DNA of 64,000 bases from Bacillus sp. NP157 (GCA_018889975.1 CP076546.1:2914001-2978000), one strand, 5' to 3'; counted from the first letter of the stretch, positions 16,302 through 26,040 are shown. Numbers and translations are program-made. The notes: generated by a model from the sequence alone, not told the origin.

Positions 16302-17612
16302 TCAGGCGGCGTTCGGGTCGAAGTGCTTCTTCAGCCCACGCCAGCATTCGTAATAATCGCCTTGCAGCGCGCTGGATGCCAGCGCCTGCTTGCTCGGGCG
16401 GATCACCTTGCGCGTTTCGAACATGAAAGCCATCGTCCCGGTGACGTGGTCCGGCTTCGTCACGTCGGCGGCGGAGGCCTTCTCGAAGCTGGCATGGTCC
16501 GGGCCGTGGCCGCTCATGCAGTTGTGCAGGCTGGAGCCGCCCGGCACGAAGCCACCGGCCTTGGCGTCATAGGCGCCGGTGATCAGGCCCATGAATTCGC
16601 TCGCCACGTTGCGGTGGAAGTACGGCGGCCTGAACGTGTGCTCAGCGACCAGCCAGCGCGGCGGGAAGATCACGAAGTCCATGTTCGCCACGCCCGGCGT
16701 GTCGCTCGCGGAGGTCAGCACCGTGAAGATCGACGGATCCGGATGGTCCACCGCGATCGAACCGATGGTGTTGAAGCGGCGCAGGTCGTATTTGTACGGC
16801 GCGTAATTGCCGTGCCATGCCACGACGTCCAGCGGCGAGTGGCCGATATCGGCTTCCCACAGCGCACCCTGGAACTTGGCGACGAGGGCGAAGTCGCCGT
16901 CCACGTCTTCGTAGGCGGCCACGGGCGTGAGGAAGTCACGCGGATGGGCCAGGCCGTTCGCGCCGATCGGGCCGAGGTCCGGCAGGTGCAGCGTGGCGCC
17001 GAAGTTCTCCGCGACATAGCCGCGCGCTTCGCCATCGGGCAGCTCGACGAGGAAGCGGATGCCGCGCGGCACGACCGCGATCTCGAGCGGCTCGACCTCG
17101 AGCACGCCCAGCTCGGTACGGATACGCAGGCGGCCCTGCTGCGGAACGATCAGCAGCTCGCCATCGGCGTTGTAGAAATAGCGCCCTTCCATCGAGCGGT
17201 TGGCAAGGTAGAGGTGGATGCCCACGCCCGCCTGCTCTGCCGCGCCGCCATTGCCACCCATGGTGAACAGGCCATCGAGGAAGTCGGTGCCGGGTGCGGG
17301 GGCCGGCAGCGGATCCCAACGCATCTGGTTCGGCGTGGCATGGGCCTCGTCGAAGCGGTTGTGGAACGTGGGGTGCGCGAGCTCGCGGAACGGCGAGTGC
17401 TGCGCCGCCGGGCGGATCCGGTAGAGCCAGCTACGGAAGTTACGGTGCCGCGGCGCGGTGAACGCGCTGCCGGACAGCTGCTCGGCGTACAGGCCCTTGG
17501 CCACGCGCTGCGGCGAATTCTGGCCGGTGGGCAACACGCCTGGCACCGCCTCCGTGGCGAACTCGTTGCCAAAGCCAGTCTGGTATCCGCGGGTATCGTC
17601 GGTGTGGCTCAT
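16302..17612 (-). CDS. hmgA: Homogentisate 1,2-dioxygenase
   Basis: This 436-residue iron enzyme opens the homogentisate ring to maleylacetoacetate. Family marks include [14 protein letters not shown] at the N-terminus, [20 protein letters not shown], and the iron ligands in [13 protein letters not shown], where a histidine and a glutamate are six residues apart as in known enzymes. The third ligand region is [13 protein letters not shown]. The start at 17612 ([17 protein letters not shown]) matches family starts. It is co-oriented with hppD and fah; a REP pair occupies the hppD-hmgA gap. Confidence 0.96.
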   Translation of the reverse strand: MSHTDDTRGYQTGFGNEFATEAVPGVLPTGQNSPQRVAKGLYAEQLSGSAFTAPRHRNFRSWLYRIRPAAQHSPFRELAHPTFHNRFDEAHATPNQMRWDPLPAPAPGTDFLDGLFTMGGNGGAAEQAGVGIHLYLANRSMEGRYFYNADGELLIVPQQGRLRIRTELGVLEVEPLEIAVVPRGIRFLVELPDGEARGYVAENFGATLHLPDLGPIGANGLAHPRDFLTPVAAYEDVDGDFALVAKFQGALWEADIGHSPLDVVAWHGNYAPYKYDLRRFNTIGSIAVDHPDPSIFTVLTSASDTPGVANMDFVIFPPRWLVAEHTFRPPYFHRNVASEFMGLITGAYDAKAGGFVPGGSSLHNCMSGHGPDHASFEKASAADVTKPDHVTGTMAFMFETRKVIRPSKQALASSALQGDYYECWRGLKKHFDPNAA

Positions 17613-17634
17613 CGAAGTATCCCAAAAAGTCCGT

Positions 17635-17701
17635 GTAGGAGCGCGCCTGCGCGCGATCCCGTTCGCGGCACGCCCACGATCGCGCGCAGGCGCGCTCCTA
17701 C
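17635..17701. repeat. Inverted REP pair inside the tyrosine operon
   Basis: Facing copies at 17635-17656 and 17680-17701 (CTGCG variant) are separated by 23 bases. The pair lies between hppD and hmgA, which are otherwise arranged as one operon, so the hairpin may lower or stabilise one part of the message. Confidence 0.85.
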
Positions 17702-17714
17702 GGGGTCTGCGATT

Positions 17715-18803
17715 TTAGAGGACGCCGCGGCGCATCTGGTCGCGTTCGATCGATTCGAACAAGGCCTTGAAGTTGCCGTTGCCGAAGCCTTCGTTGCCCT
17801 TGCGCTGGATGATCTCGAAGAAGATCGGCCCGATGTTGTTCTGGGTGAAGATCTGCAGCAGCAGCTTCTTCTTGGTCTCGTCGTCGGCGTCGATCAGCAG
17901 CTTGTTCTTCTGCAGGCGCGGCACGTCTTCGCCGTGTTCCGGCACGCGGATGTCGATCACTTCGTAGTACGTGTCCGGCGTGTCCAGGAAGGCCACGTCC
18001 TTCTCGCGCATGGCTTCCACCGACTCGTAGATGTTGTCGGTGAACAGCGCGATGTGCTGGATGCCTTCGCCGTTGTACTCGCGGATGTATTCGTTGATCT
18101 GCGACTTCTCATCCGAGCTCTCGTTGAGCGGGATACGGACCATGCCGTCCGGCGCCGTCATCGCCTTGGACACCAGGCCGGTCTTCGCGCCCTTGATGTC
18201 GAAGTAGCGGATCTCGCGGAAGTTGAACAGGCGCTCGTAGTAGTCCGACCACTTCTGCATGTTGCCGAAGTGCAGGTTGTGGGTCAGGTGGTCGATGAAG
18301 GTCAGGCCGAACCCCTTCGGGTGGCGGTCGACGCCCGGCAGCCATTCGAACTCGGCGTCGAACACGTCGCCCTTCGCGCCGTAGGTGTCGATCAGGTACA
18401 GCGCGCAGCCACCGATGCCCTGGATGGTCGGCACGTCGAGCGCCAGCGTATCGGCCTTGTGCTCGACCTTTTCCGCGCCATTGGAAAGCGCCGTGGCCTG
18501 CACGTCCGTCGCCGGGCGGTTGAAGCGGATGGCGAAGCCGCACGCGCTCGGCCCGTGGGCGGCAGCGAAGTCGGCGGCGAAGGAGTTCGGCTCCTCGTTG
18601 ACGAGGAAGTTGCATTCGCCCTGGCGGTACAGGGTGATGGCCTTGTGCTTGTGCTTCGCCACGGCGGTGAAGCCAAGGCGCGGGAACAGGTCGTGGAGGA
18701 GCTTCGCGTCCGGCGCGGCGAACTCGACGAACTCGAAGCCATCGACACCCTGGGGGTTTTCGAAGGTGGTGACTTCCATACCGATATTGGGCTGGGCGCT
18801 CAT
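17715..18803 (-). CDS. hppD: 4-hydroxyphenylpyruvate dioxygenase
   Basis: The 362-residue iron dioxygenase turns 4-hydroxyphenylpyruvate into homogentisate. Two VOC-type halves are visible. The iron ligands lie in LTFIDHLTHNLHFGNM (His), EGIQHIALFTDNI (His) and IFFEIIQRKGNEGFGNGNF (Glu). The start MSAQPNIGMEVTTFENPQG at 18803 is typical. It is the first gene of the hppD-hmgA-fah set and is divergent from a MarR gene; a promoter with TTGCAA and TATAAG 17 bases apart lies immediately upstream. Confidence 0.96.
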   Translation of the reverse strand: MSAQPNIGMEVTTFENPQGVDGFEFVEFAAPDAKLLHDLFPRLGFTAVAKHKHKAITLYRQGECNFLVNEEPNSFAADFAAAHGPSACGFAIRFNRPATDVQATALSNGAEKVEHKADTLALDVPTIQGIGGCALYLIDTYGAKGDVFDAEFEWLPGVDRHPKGFGLTFIDHLTHNLHFGNMQKWSDYYERLFNFREIRYFDIKGAKTGLVSKAMTAPDGMVRIPLNESSDEKSQINEYIREYNGEGIQHIALFTDNIYESVEAMREKDVAFLDTPDTYYEVIDIRVPEHGEDVPRLQKNKLLIDADDETKKKLLLQIFTQNNIGPIFFEIIQRKGNEGFGNGNFKALFESIERDQMRRGVL

Positions 18804-18850
18804 AAGCGATACTCCTGGCTGCGGGTGCGGCTTGCGCCGTATACCGCCAC

Positions 18851-18880
18851 CTTATAGTTTCACTTGTAACCATTTGCAAG
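18851..18880 (-). promoter_or_regulatory. hppD promoter overlapped by an imperfect palindrome (candidate MarR operator)
   Basis: On the minus strand TTGCAA (18874-18879) and TATAAG (18851-18856) are exactly 17 bases apart. The -35 box lies inside the imperfect dyad CTTGTAACC/ATTTGCAAG (18863-18880). A plus-strand TATAGT (18853-18858) overlaps the same place, so one bound protein could control both directions. Confidence 0.55.
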
Positions 18881-18892
18881 GATCGGCGCAGC

Positions 18893-19342
18893 ATGACCCT
18901 CGAACCCTTACCCGCCCACGCCCCGCTGGAGCTCGAGCGCTTCCTGCCCTACCGCCTGTCGATCCTTTCGAACACGGTCAGCCAGTCGATCGCGGACGAA
19001 TACCAGGACCGATTCCAGCTCAGCATGACGGAATGGCGCGTGATGACGGTGCTGGCCCGCTTCCCCTCGTCCTCGGCCACCCAGGTGGTGGAGCGCACGC
19101 GCATGGACAAGGTGGCGGTCAGCCGCGCCGTGGCCCGGCTGGTCGAGGCCGGACGGGTCGACCGCAGCACCCACGACGGCGACAAGCGCCGCTCGGTGCT
19201 GCGGCTGTCCGACGCGGGCTGGGCCATCCACGACGAGGTGGCCCCCATGGCCCGCGCCCACGAGCACGAGCTTCTGGCCCGGCTGGACGACGAAGAGAAA
19301 GCGTGGCTTGCCCGCATCCTGGACAAGCTTCTTTCCCCCTGA
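18893..19342 (+). CDS. MarR-family transcriptional regulator, likely regulator of tyrosine catabolism
   Basis: The 149-residue protein has the MarR winged-helix layout. It contains YRLSILSNTVSQSIADEYQD, the helix LSMTEWRVMTVLARFPSSSA, the recognition region TRMDKVAVSRAVARLVEAG, and the wing VDRSTHDGDKRRSVLRLSDAG. It is divergent from hppD with 89 bases between them, and the shared region contains a dyad over the hppD -35. The inferred role is repression of hppD-hmgA-fah and of itself, relieved by an aromatic ligand. The ligand is not visible from sequence. Confidence 0.85.
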   Translation: MTLEPLPAHAPLELERFLPYRLSILSNTVSQSIADEYQDRFQLSMTEWRVMTVLARFPSSSATQVVERTRMDKVAVSRAVARLVEAGRVDRSTHDGDKRRSVLRLSDAGWAIHDEVAPMARAHEHELLARLDDEEKAWLARILDKLLSP

Positions 19343-19349
19343 CCCGCGA

Positions 19350-20858
19350 TTATTTGATCCCGTGCATCAGCTTGTTGATCAGCGGCGCGATCAGGAACAG
19401 CACGATGCCGGCACCGATCAGCAGTTCGAAGCTGAAGGTGAAGCCGGATAGCGCCGAGCCCACCGTCATGCCGCTTTCGCCGCTGATGTGGCCGGCGAGC
19501 AGGCCGGACAGGTTGTTGCCGATGGCGGTGGAGAGGAACCAGCCGCCCATCGCCAGGCCAACCACGCGCAAGGGCGCCAGCTTGGTCACCATCGACAGGC
19601 CGATCGGCGAGAGGCACAGCTCGCCGATGGTCTGCGCGACGTAGCAGGCGGCCAGCGGCCAGAACGGGATCAACCCGCGGCCGTCGACCAGGCTCTTCAG
19701 CGCGTACATCAGCACCAGGAAGCCGAGGGCGTTGAACATCAGGCCGAGGCCAAACTTGCGCGGGATCGACGGCTCGGCACGGGCTTTTGCGAGAAGGCCC
19801 CAGCTCAGCGCGACGATCGGCGCGAAGACCAGGATGGCCGCCGAGTTCACCGACTGGAACCAGCCGGTCGGGAACTCCCAGCCACCGAACATCTGCCGGT
19901 CGACGATGTTCTGGGCGAGGAAGTTGAACGAACTGCCGGCCTGCTCGAAGAACATCCAGAACAGCACGTTGAAGGCGAACAGCAACAGCATCGCGATCAC
20001 GCGGTGGATCTGGATGGTGTCGTGGCGCACGGCCTCGACCACGAGCATCACGGCCACGCCGATGAACAACGCGCCGAGCACCCACGCGATGAAGATCGCG
20101 CCGGCCTTCGCCATCAACAGGTACACCAGCGGCACGGCGACGAGGATGCCGATGATCACCATCAGCAGGCTCTTGCCTTCATGCCGTTCCGGCGGCGGCA
20201 CACCCACGCCCTTCAGCTGCTTCTTGCCGATAAGGAACCAGATGAAGCAGATCACCATGCCGACGCCGGTGGCGGCGAACACGGCCTTGTAGTTCTGCTG
20301 CAGAGGCGTGTCGGTCATGACCGACGCCACCCAGCCGGTGATCAGCGGGGCGAGGAAACCGCCCAGGTTGATGCCCATGTAGAAAATGGTGAAGCCACGG
20401 TCGCGGCGATCGTCGCCCACCGGGTAGATCTGCCCCACCAGCGACGAGATGTTTGGCTTGAACAGGCCATTGCCGACGATCACGGTGGCCAGGCCGGCGA
20501 GGAAGATGTCCTGCTGCGGCACCATCACCATGAACAGGCCCAGGCCCATGACCGCGGCGCCGAGCAGGATGGATCGCTGGTAACCGAGCACGCGGTCGGC
20601 CACGTAGCCACCGAAGATCGCCGAGGCGTAGACCAGCGCCAGGTAGGCGCCGTAGGTGCGGCTGGCGTAGCCCTGGCCCGAGGCGTCGCCGTTGAAGAAT
20701 TCGGCCACGATGTACAGCGTCAGCGCCCAGCGCATGCCATAAAAAGCGAAGCGCTCCCAGAACTCGGTCATGAACAGCATCCACAGGGGACGCGGGTGGC
20801 CCATGGTCTGCGGGTACTCGGGCACGGGCCGTGCCGGGCTGGGGGCGGTCGAAGTCAT
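19350..20858 (-). CDS. Proton-dependent oligopeptide transporter (POT/PTR2 family)
   Basis: The 502-residue membrane protein starts HPRPLWMLFMTEFWERFAFY GMRW (a space marks a break), the E-x-x-E-R-F-x-x-Y-type motif of POT carriers. The PTR2 signature region GGYVADRVLGYQRSILLGA follows. About a dozen further membrane segments include FYMGINLGGFLAPLITGW and SPIGLSMVTKLAP. Such carriers import di- and tripeptides with protons. It follows the tryptophan dioxygenase gene by 73 bases on the same strand, so peptide uptake and amino-acid breakdown may be co-expressed. Confidence 0.92.
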   Translation of the reverse strand: MTSTAPSPARPVPEYPQTMGHPRPLWMLFMTEFWERFAFYGMRWALTLYIVAEFFNGDASGQGYASRTYGAYLALVYASAIFGGYVADRVLGYQRSILLGAAVMGLGLFMVMVPQQDIFLAGLATVIVGNGLFKPNISSLVGQIYPVGDDRRDRGFTIFYMGINLGGFLAPLITGWVASVMTDTPLQQNYKAVFAATGVGMVICFIWFLIGKKQLKGVGVPPPERHEGKSLLMVIIGILVAVPLVYLLMAKAGAIFIAWVLGALFIGVAVMLVVEAVRHDTIQIHRVIAMLLLFAFNVLFWMFFEQAGSSFNFLAQNIVDRQMFGGWEFPTGWFQSVNSAAILVFAPIVALSWGLLAKARAEPSIPRKFGLGLMFNALGFLVLMYALKSLVDGRGLIPFWPLAACYVAQTIGELCLSPIGLSMVTKLAPLRVVGLAMGGWFLSTAIGNNLSGLLAGHISGESGMTVGSALSGFTFSFELLIGAGIVLFLIAPLINKLMHGIK

Positions 20859-20931
20859 GGCTTCCCTTGGCGGTGAATCGATGAGCGTGTTTAGCTGGAC
20901 CGGCCCGGCGCGTCAAATCTTGCGAGGCGGG

Positions 20932-21780
20932 TCAGGTACCCAGCAGCGTGCGGACTTCGATCAGCTCGGGGAAGAAGCTCTGCTCCAGCGCCTTGCGCAG
21001 GAAGGCCACGCCGGAGGACCCGCCAGTGCCGGGTTTGAAGCCGATGATGCGTTCCACGGTCTTCATGTGGCGGAAGCGCCACAACTGGAAGTTTTCCTCG
21101 ATGTCGACCAGTAGCTCACTGAGATGGTACTCAGACCAGTAGGCGGCCGTGTCTTCGTAGATCCGGCGCAGGATCGGCAGCAGCGTGGGCTGGCTACGCC
21201 AGGGCTGGGTGACGTCGCGCTCCAGCAACTCCACCGGAATGGGGTGGCCGCGACGGGCCAGGAAGCGCAGGTATTCGTCGTAAAGCCCTGGCGCCTCGTA
21301 GACCGCCTTTAGGCGCTCGTGGGCGGCCGGATCGTGCTCGAACACCCGCAGCATGTCGGCGTGCTTGTTGCCCAGCAGGAATTCGACGATCCGGTACTGC
21401 AGGGACTGGAAGCCGGAGGACGGCCCCAGCACGTCGCGGAACTGCAGGTATTCGGCCGGGGTGAGCGTTTCCAGCACGCCCCACTGCTCGTAAAGCTGGC
21501 GCTGGATCTGCTTGACCCGGGCCAGCACCTTCTGGGTGCCGCCGAGGTCGTCGGCGCGCAGCCGCACCAGCGCCGCATCCAGCTCGTGGATCATCAGCTT
21601 GAGCCACAGCTCCGAGGTCTGGTGCTGGATGATGAACAGCAGTTCGTCGTGGTGCTCGGGCTGGCTCAGGGGGTGCTGCGCGGAAAGCACCTGGTCCAGG
21701 CGGAGGTAGTCGCCATAGGTCAGCCGCCCGTCGAGATCGGTGCGGATGCCGGGTTCCAGGTCGCGCTGGGGGTGGGCCAT
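20932..21780 (-). CDS. kynA: Tryptophan 2,3-dioxygenase
   Basis: The 282-residue heme enzyme opens the indole ring of tryptophan to N-formylkynurenine. Signatures are [54 protein letters not shown], and the substrate-contact region [20 protein letters not shown] with its heme-ligand histidine. I use the ATG at 21780 ([11 protein letters not shown]); upstream in-frame codons give no family similarity. No formamidase or kynureninase is present nearby. The gene is divergent from the 2-oxoacid dehydrogenase operon. Confidence 0.96.
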   Translation of the reverse strand: MAHPQRDLEPGIRTDLDGRLTYGDYLRLDQVLSAQHPLSQPEHHDELLFIIQHQTSELWLKLMIHELDAALVRLRADDLGGTQKVLARVKQIQRQLYEQWGVLETLTPAEYLQFRDVLGPSSGFQSLQYRIVEFLLGNKHADMLRVFEHDPAAHERLKAVYEAPGLYDEYLRFLARRGHPIPVELLERDVTQPWRSQPTLLPILRRIYEDTAAYWSEYHLSELLVDIEENFQLWRFRHMKTVERIIGFKPGTGGSSGVAFLRKALEQSFFPELIEVRTLLGT

Positions 21781-22004
21781 GGACGTCTTCACAATGTGGG
21801 TGGACGGCGCGCCAGCCGCGCCACGACGCCATTTCCCGGCCCATGGGTGGCTCAAGCATGCTGCGGCGTGCCTTGCCGGGCCATAATACCCCTGATATCT
21901 AGTCCGGCTCGCAAGACCAGACAAGCTGTTCGCGCCCCGCTGGATGGGCCGTCCGCTTCCCCATTCGTGCGTGTCGTTTCTAACCTTTCCCCTGGGAGCG
22001 AGTC

Positions 22005-23084
22005 GTGTCCATCGCCGCCAAGTTCGAAATCGAATACCTGCAGTACCTTGACCAGGATGGCAAGGAAACCGGCAAGGAACTGCCAGCCTTCGCCAAGGAC
22101 CTCGACCACATGGTCGAGCTCTACAAGCTGATGGTGTCGACCCGTGTGTTCGACGCCAAGTCGATCGCCCTGCAGCGCACCGGCAAGCTGGGTACCTACG
22201 CCTCGTGCCTGGGCCACGAAGCCGCCCACGTCGGCATCGGCAGCGCCATGCGCCGGGAGGACTCGCTGGCCGTGTCCTACCGCGAATACGGCGCGCAGCT
22301 GTACCGTGGCGTGAAGCCGCGCGAGGTCTACACCTACTGGGGTGGCGACGAGCGCGGCAACGACTTCCAGGACGCCCCGGCCCACGACTTCGCCTGGTGC
22401 GTGCCGATCGGCACCCAGTGCCTGCACGCCGCCGGTTCGGCGCTGGCCTTCAAGATCCGCAAGGAACCGCGCGTGGCCGTCTGCACCATCGGTGACGGCG
22501 GCTCGTCCAAGGGCGACTTCTACGGCGCCATCAACGTCGCCGGCGCGCAGCAGCTGCCGCTGGTCGCCGTGATCGTCAACAACCAGTGGGCGATCTCGGT
22601 CCCCCGCCGCATCCAGAGCGGTTCGGGCACGCTGGCCCAGAAGGGCATCGCGGCTGGCCTGTACTGCATCCAGGTGGACGGCAACGACATCATCGCCGTG
22701 CGCGCGGCGATGGAAGCCGCGCTCGAGCGCGCCCGTTCCGGCCAGGGCGGCAGCGTCATCGAAGCGGTGACCTACCGCCTCGGCGACCACACCACCGCCG
22801 ACGATGCCCGCCGCTACCGTGGCGAGCAGGAAGTGAAGGACGCCTGGGAGCGCGACCCGGTGCCGCGCCTGCGCAAGTGGCTCGAAGCCAAGGGCAAGTG
22901 GGACGACGCGAAGGAAGAGGCCTGGAAGGCCGAGTGCGACGACTGGATGGACAACGAGGTGAACGCGTACCTGGAGACGAAGAACCAGCCGGCAACGGCC
23001 ATGTTCGACTACCTGTACGCCGAAGTCCCCGCCGACCTCGAAGCGCAGCGCGAGCTCGTCGCTTCCCTCGATCGCAAGTCGTAA
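22005..23084 (+). CDS. 2-oxoacid dehydrogenase E1 component, alpha subunit
   Basis: The 359-residue TPP-binding subunit has [13 protein letters not shown] at 163-175 and the second half of the TPP motif at VNNQWAIS (191-198). YGAQLYRGV and the phosphorylation-loop-like [16 protein letters not shown] are also present. It starts with GTG at 22005 after GGGAGCGAG. Together with the next two genes it forms an E1alpha-E1beta-E2 operon. By family it could use pyruvate or branched-chain 2-oxoacids, and sequence alone does not decide. No E3 is encoded here, so lipoamide dehydrogenase must come from elsewhere. Confidence 0.9.
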   Translation: MSIAAKFEIEYLQYLDQDGKETGKELPAFAKDLDHMVELYKLMVSTRVFDAKSIALQRTGKLGTYASCLGHEAAHVGIGSAMRREDSLAVSYREYGAQLYRGVKPREVYTYWGGDERGNDFQDAPAHDFAWCVPIGTQCLHAAGSALAFKIRKEPRVAVCTIGDGGSSKGDFYGAINVAGAQQLPLVAVIVNNQWAISVPRRIQSGSGTLAQKGIAAGLYCIQVDGNDIIAVRAAMEAALERARSGQGGSVIEAVTYRLGDHTTADDARRYRGEQEVKDAWERDPVPRLRKWLEAKGKWDDAKEEAWKAECDDWMDNEVNAYLETKNQPATAMFDYLYAEVPADLEAQRELVASLDRKS

Positions 23085-23097
23085 GGAGCCCATTCCC

Positions 23098-24078
23098 ATG
23101 GCACAAATCACTCTTATCGAAGCAGTGACCCAGGCGCTCGCCTACGAGATGCGCAACGACGAAAGCGTCGTGGTGCTCGGTGAGGACGTCGGCGTCAACG
23201 GTGGCGTGTTCCGCGCCACCCAGGGCCTGCAGGAACAGTTCGGCGAGATGCGCGTCATCGACACGCCGCTGGACGAAGGCACCATCGCCGGCCTGACCAT
23301 CGGCCTGGCCGTGCAGGGCATGAAGCCGGTCGCCGAAGCGCAGTTCGAAGGCTTCATCTACCCGATGATGGAGCACATCGCCTGCCACGCCGCGCGCATG
23401 CGCAACCGCACCCGTGGCCGCATGACCGTGCCGGCCGTGTGGCGCGCCCCGTGGGGCGGCGGCATCCGTGCGCCGGAGCATCACTCCGAGGCGAACGAGC
23501 ACCTGTTCACCAACATCCCGGGCCTGCGCGTGGTCATGCCGTCGTCGCCGGCGCGTGCCTACGGCCTGCTGCTCGCCGCCATCCGCGATCCGGATCCGGT
23601 GATCTTCTTCGAGCCCAAGCGCATCTATCGCCAGTACAAGGAAGAAGTGCCCGATGACGGCGAGGCACTGCCGCTCGACGTCTGCTTCGTGCTGCGCGAC
23701 GGCACCGACGTGACCCTGGTGACCTGGGGCGCGCAGGTGAAGGAATGCCTCGAGGCCGCCGACGAACTGGCCGAGAAGGGCATCAGCGCCGAAGTCATCG
23801 ACGTCGCCACGCTGACCCCGCTGGACTTCGACACGATCGCCGAGTCGGTGACCAAGACCGGTCGTTGCGTCATCGTCCACGAAGCCCCGAAGACCGCCGG
23901 TTTCGGTGCGGAAATCGCCGCCCGCCTGTCCGAGGAGTGCCTGTACAGCCTGCTCGCCCCGGTCGAACGCGTCACCGGTTTCGATACGCACATCCCGCTG
24001 TTCCGCCTGGAAATGAAGTACCTGCCCAGCGTCGAACGCATCGTCGAAGCCGCCGAACGCACGCTCGCCGCCTCCTGA
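23098..24078 (+). CDS. 2-oxoacid dehydrogenase E1 component, beta subunit
   Basis: The 326-residue subunit opens ITLIEAVTQALAYEMRNDES followed by VVVLGEDVGVNGGVFRATQGL, the acidic residue that activates TPP. It continues with DTPLDEGTIAGLTIGLAVQG, AEAQFEGFIYPMMEHIACHA and GGIRAPEHHSEANEHLF, all standard for alpha2beta2-type E1. It begins 13 bases after the alpha subunit with AAGGAG upstream and is followed 13 bases later by E2. The pair forms the decarboxylase of the complex. Confidence 0.93.
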   Translation: MAQITLIEAVTQALAYEMRNDESVVVLGEDVGVNGGVFRATQGLQEQFGEMRVIDTPLDEGTIAGLTIGLAVQGMKPVAEAQFEGFIYPMMEHIACHAARMRNRTRGRMTVPAVWRAPWGGGIRAPEHHSEANEHLFTNIPGLRVVMPSSPARAYGLLLAAIRDPDPVIFFEPKRIYRQYKEEVPDDGEALPLDVCFVLRDGTDVTLVTWGAQVKECLEAADELAEKGISAEVIDVATLTPLDFDTIAESVTKTGRCVIVHEAPKTAGFGAEIAARLSEECLYSLLAPVERVTGFDTHIPLFRLEMKYLPSVERIVEAAERTLAAS

Positions 24079-24091
24079 GGAATCGATAGAC

Positions 24092-25480
24092 ATGGCCGAC
24101 ATCAAGACCTTTTTCCTGCCGGACCTCGGCGAAGGCCTGCCCGACGCGACCGTCGTCGAGTGGCACGTCAAGGAAGGCGACACGATCAAGCTCGACGCCC
24201 CGCTGGTGTCGATGGAAACCGCGAAGGCCGTCGTCGACGTGCCCTCGCCCTACTCCGGCACCGTGAAGAAGCTGCACGGCGCGGTCGGCGACATCATCGA
24301 AACCGGCGCGTCGCTGGCCGATTTCGAGATCGACCCGAATGCGCGCCAGCGCGCCGAAGCCGAGTCCACCGGCCACCACCACGGCCCGAAGAAGGGCGTC
24401 GGTAGCCCGGCCGCCGACGATGCGTCGAAGGTCGTCGCCTCCGACGACGGCGGCGAGATCGACGCCGACGGCAAGGCCCCGGCCCAGCGCGAGGACGAAG
24501 GCACCGTCGTGGGCGCCATGGTCAGCGGCAACGCCGTGCACACCGAGCAGGTCTCCAGTGCCGGTGGCGTGAAGGCTGTCCCGGCCGTGCGTGCGCTGGC
24601 GAAGAAGATGAAGATCGACCTCACCCGCGTGCAGCCGACCGGCGCCGGTGGCGTCATCACCATGCAGGACGTGAAAAACGCCGCCGCCAATGGCAGTGCC
24701 GCGGTGGGTTCCGCGCCGGCCCGTCCGGCCGCCGCGCAGCACCTCGCACCGACGCTGCCGGAGCCGGGCCCCGCCCCGACCCGCACGCCGGTGTCGCTGG
24801 CTGGCAAGGCCGTCCGCACCTCGCCCCCGGGTAAGGAAGCGATGGGCCAGCCGGAGCAGCTGAAGGGTGTCCGTCGCAACATGGCCCGCGTCATGGCCGA
24901 CGCCCACGCCCAGGTCGTGCCGACCTCGATCGTGGACGACGCCGACCTGCACGCCTGGATCGGCAAGCAGGACATCACCGCCCGCCTGATCCGCGCGATG
25001 GTGGTGGCATGCAAGGCGGTCCCGGCGCTCAATGCCTGGTTCAACGGCAAGGACCTGACCCGCACGCTGCACCCGCACGTGGACATCGGCATTGCCGTGG
25101 ACACCGACGACGGTCTGTTCGTGCCGGCGCTGCGTAACGCCGACGTGCTCGATGGCGCCGGCATCCGTGCCGCCATCAAGCGCCTGCGTACTTCGGTCGA
25201 AGACCGCAGCATCCCGGCCTCGGAGCTCTCCGGCTACACCATCAGCCTGAGCAACTTCGGCATGTTCGCCGGCCGCTACGCCACCCCGGTGGTCGTGCCG
25301 CCGACCGTCGCCATCGTCGGCGCCGGCAAGCTCAGCCACGACGTGGTCGCGGTCATGGGCGGCATCGAAGTGCATCGCCGCATGCCGCTGTCGCTCACCT
25401 TCGACCACCGCGCCGCCACCGGCGGCGAGGCTGCGCGCTTCCTCAAGGCGATGATCGACGACCTGGGCCTGCCGAACTGA
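24092..25480 (+). CDS. 2-oxoacid dehydrogenase E2 component (dihydrolipoamide acyltransferase)
   Basis: The 462-residue E2 has one N-terminal lipoyl domain (about 1-80) with lipoyl-lysine K45 in METAKAVV. A charged linker follows. The peripheral-subunit-binding domain near 165-200 reads VPAVRALAKKMKIDLTRVQP then GAGGVITMQDV, and the acyltransferase domain follows after another linker. The catalytic motif normally reads DHxxxDG; here it is DHRAATGG, so H439 is kept but the aspartate position is T443. The catalytic domain is otherwise complete (RVMADAHAQVVPTSIVDDAD, SLSNFGMFAGRYATPVVVPP). It is the last gene of the operon, followed by a REP pair. Confidence 0.9.
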   Translation: MADIKTFFLPDLGEGLPDATVVEWHVKEGDTIKLDAPLVSMETAKAVVDVPSPYSGTVKKLHGAVGDIIETGASLADFEIDPNARQRAEAESTGHHHGPKKGVGSPAADDASKVVASDDGGEIDADGKAPAQREDEGTVVGAMVSGNAVHTEQVSSAGGVKAVPAVRALAKKMKIDLTRVQPTGAGGVITMQDVKNAAANGSAAVGSAPARPAAAQHLAPTLPEPGPAPTRTPVSLAGKAVRTSPPGKEAMGQPEQLKGVRRNMARVMADAHAQVVPTSIVDDADLHAWIGKQDITARLIRAMVVACKAVPALNAWFNGKDLTRTLHPHVDIGIAVDTDDGLFVPALRNADVLDGAGIRAAIKRLRTSVEDRSIPASELSGYTISLSNFGMFAGRYATPVVVPPTVAIVGAGKLSHDVVAVMGGIEVHRRMPLSLTFDHRAATGGEAARFLKAMIDDLGLPN

Positions 25481-25490
25481 CGGTATCCAT

Positions 25491-25558
25491 GTAGGAGCGC
25501 GCCTGCGCGCGAATGGGGCGCTTCCGTTCGTCCCATTCGCGCGCAGGCGCGCTCCTAC
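25491..25558. repeat. Inverted REP pair
   Basis: Facing copies at 25491-25512 and 25537-25558 (CTGCG variant) are separated by 24 bases, which contain a nested ATGGG/CCCAT stem. It lies 11 bases after the E2 stop and 17 bases before the yehS-like start. Confidence 0.85.
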
Positions 25559-25575
25559 GGGGTATCCTTGTCGGC

Positions 25576-26040
25576 ATGCTTAACAACGATACCCTACGCA
25601 GCATCCGCTACATGCTCGATCTCGGCGACGTGCACGTCGTCGAGATCCTCGCCCTGGGTGGCCACGTGGCCACCCGGGACGAGGTCGAAGGCTGGCTCAA
25701 GCGCGAAGACGACGCCGGCTTCGTCGCCATGCCAGACCCGGTGATGGCGCATTTCCTCGACGGCCTGATCGTCCACCGCCGCGGCCGCGACGAGTCGCAG
25801 CCCCCGCGCCCGGTCGAGACCCGGATCAACAACAACACCGTGCTGAAGAAGCTGCGCGTCGCCTTCGAGCTGAAGGAAGACGACATCCTCGCGATCATGG
25901 GCGATGCCGGTTTCAAGGTGTCCAAGGGCGAAGTGAACGCCCTCTTCCGCCAGCCGAAGCACACGAATTTCCGCCTTTGCGGCGATCAGTTCCTGCGGAA
26001 TTTCCTGAAGGGGCTGACGGGGCGGTTGCGCAAGGTTTGA
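25576..26040 (+). CDS. yehS: YehS-like DUF1456 protein
   Basis: The 154-residue protein begins MLNNDTLRSIRYMLDLGDVH and contains two similar halves. Each has a short helix followed by a conserved motif: LKREDDAGFVAMPDPVMAHF LDGLI (space marks a break) and LKEDDILAIMGDAGFKVSKG then FRQPKHTNFRLCGDQFLRNF. This is the DUF1456/YehS layout. No enzyme activity is established for the family. The ATG at 25576 follows GGTATCCTTGTC without a strong ribosome site. The stop codon directly abuts a 50-base palindrome made of two REP copies. Confidence 0.85.
   Translation: MLNNDTLRSIRYMLDLGDVHVVEILALGGHVATRDEVEGWLKREDDAGFVAMPDPVMAHFLDGLIVHRRGRDESQPPRPVETRINNNTVLKKLRVAFELKEDDILAIMGDAGFKVSKGEVNALFRQPKHTNFRLCGDQFLRNFLKGLTGRLRKV

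Noticed and set aside
15543-18857. A 1104-codon plus-strand frame covering fah, hmgA and hppD
   Set aside because: It lies opposite three certain enzymes and has no recognisable domain; long antisense frames are expected at this GC content.
18853-18858. A full plus-strand promoter for the MarR gene using this TATAGT box
   Set aside because: The nearest -35-like TTGCGC is only 15 bases away, so the promoter assignment is not secure, although the box may be used.
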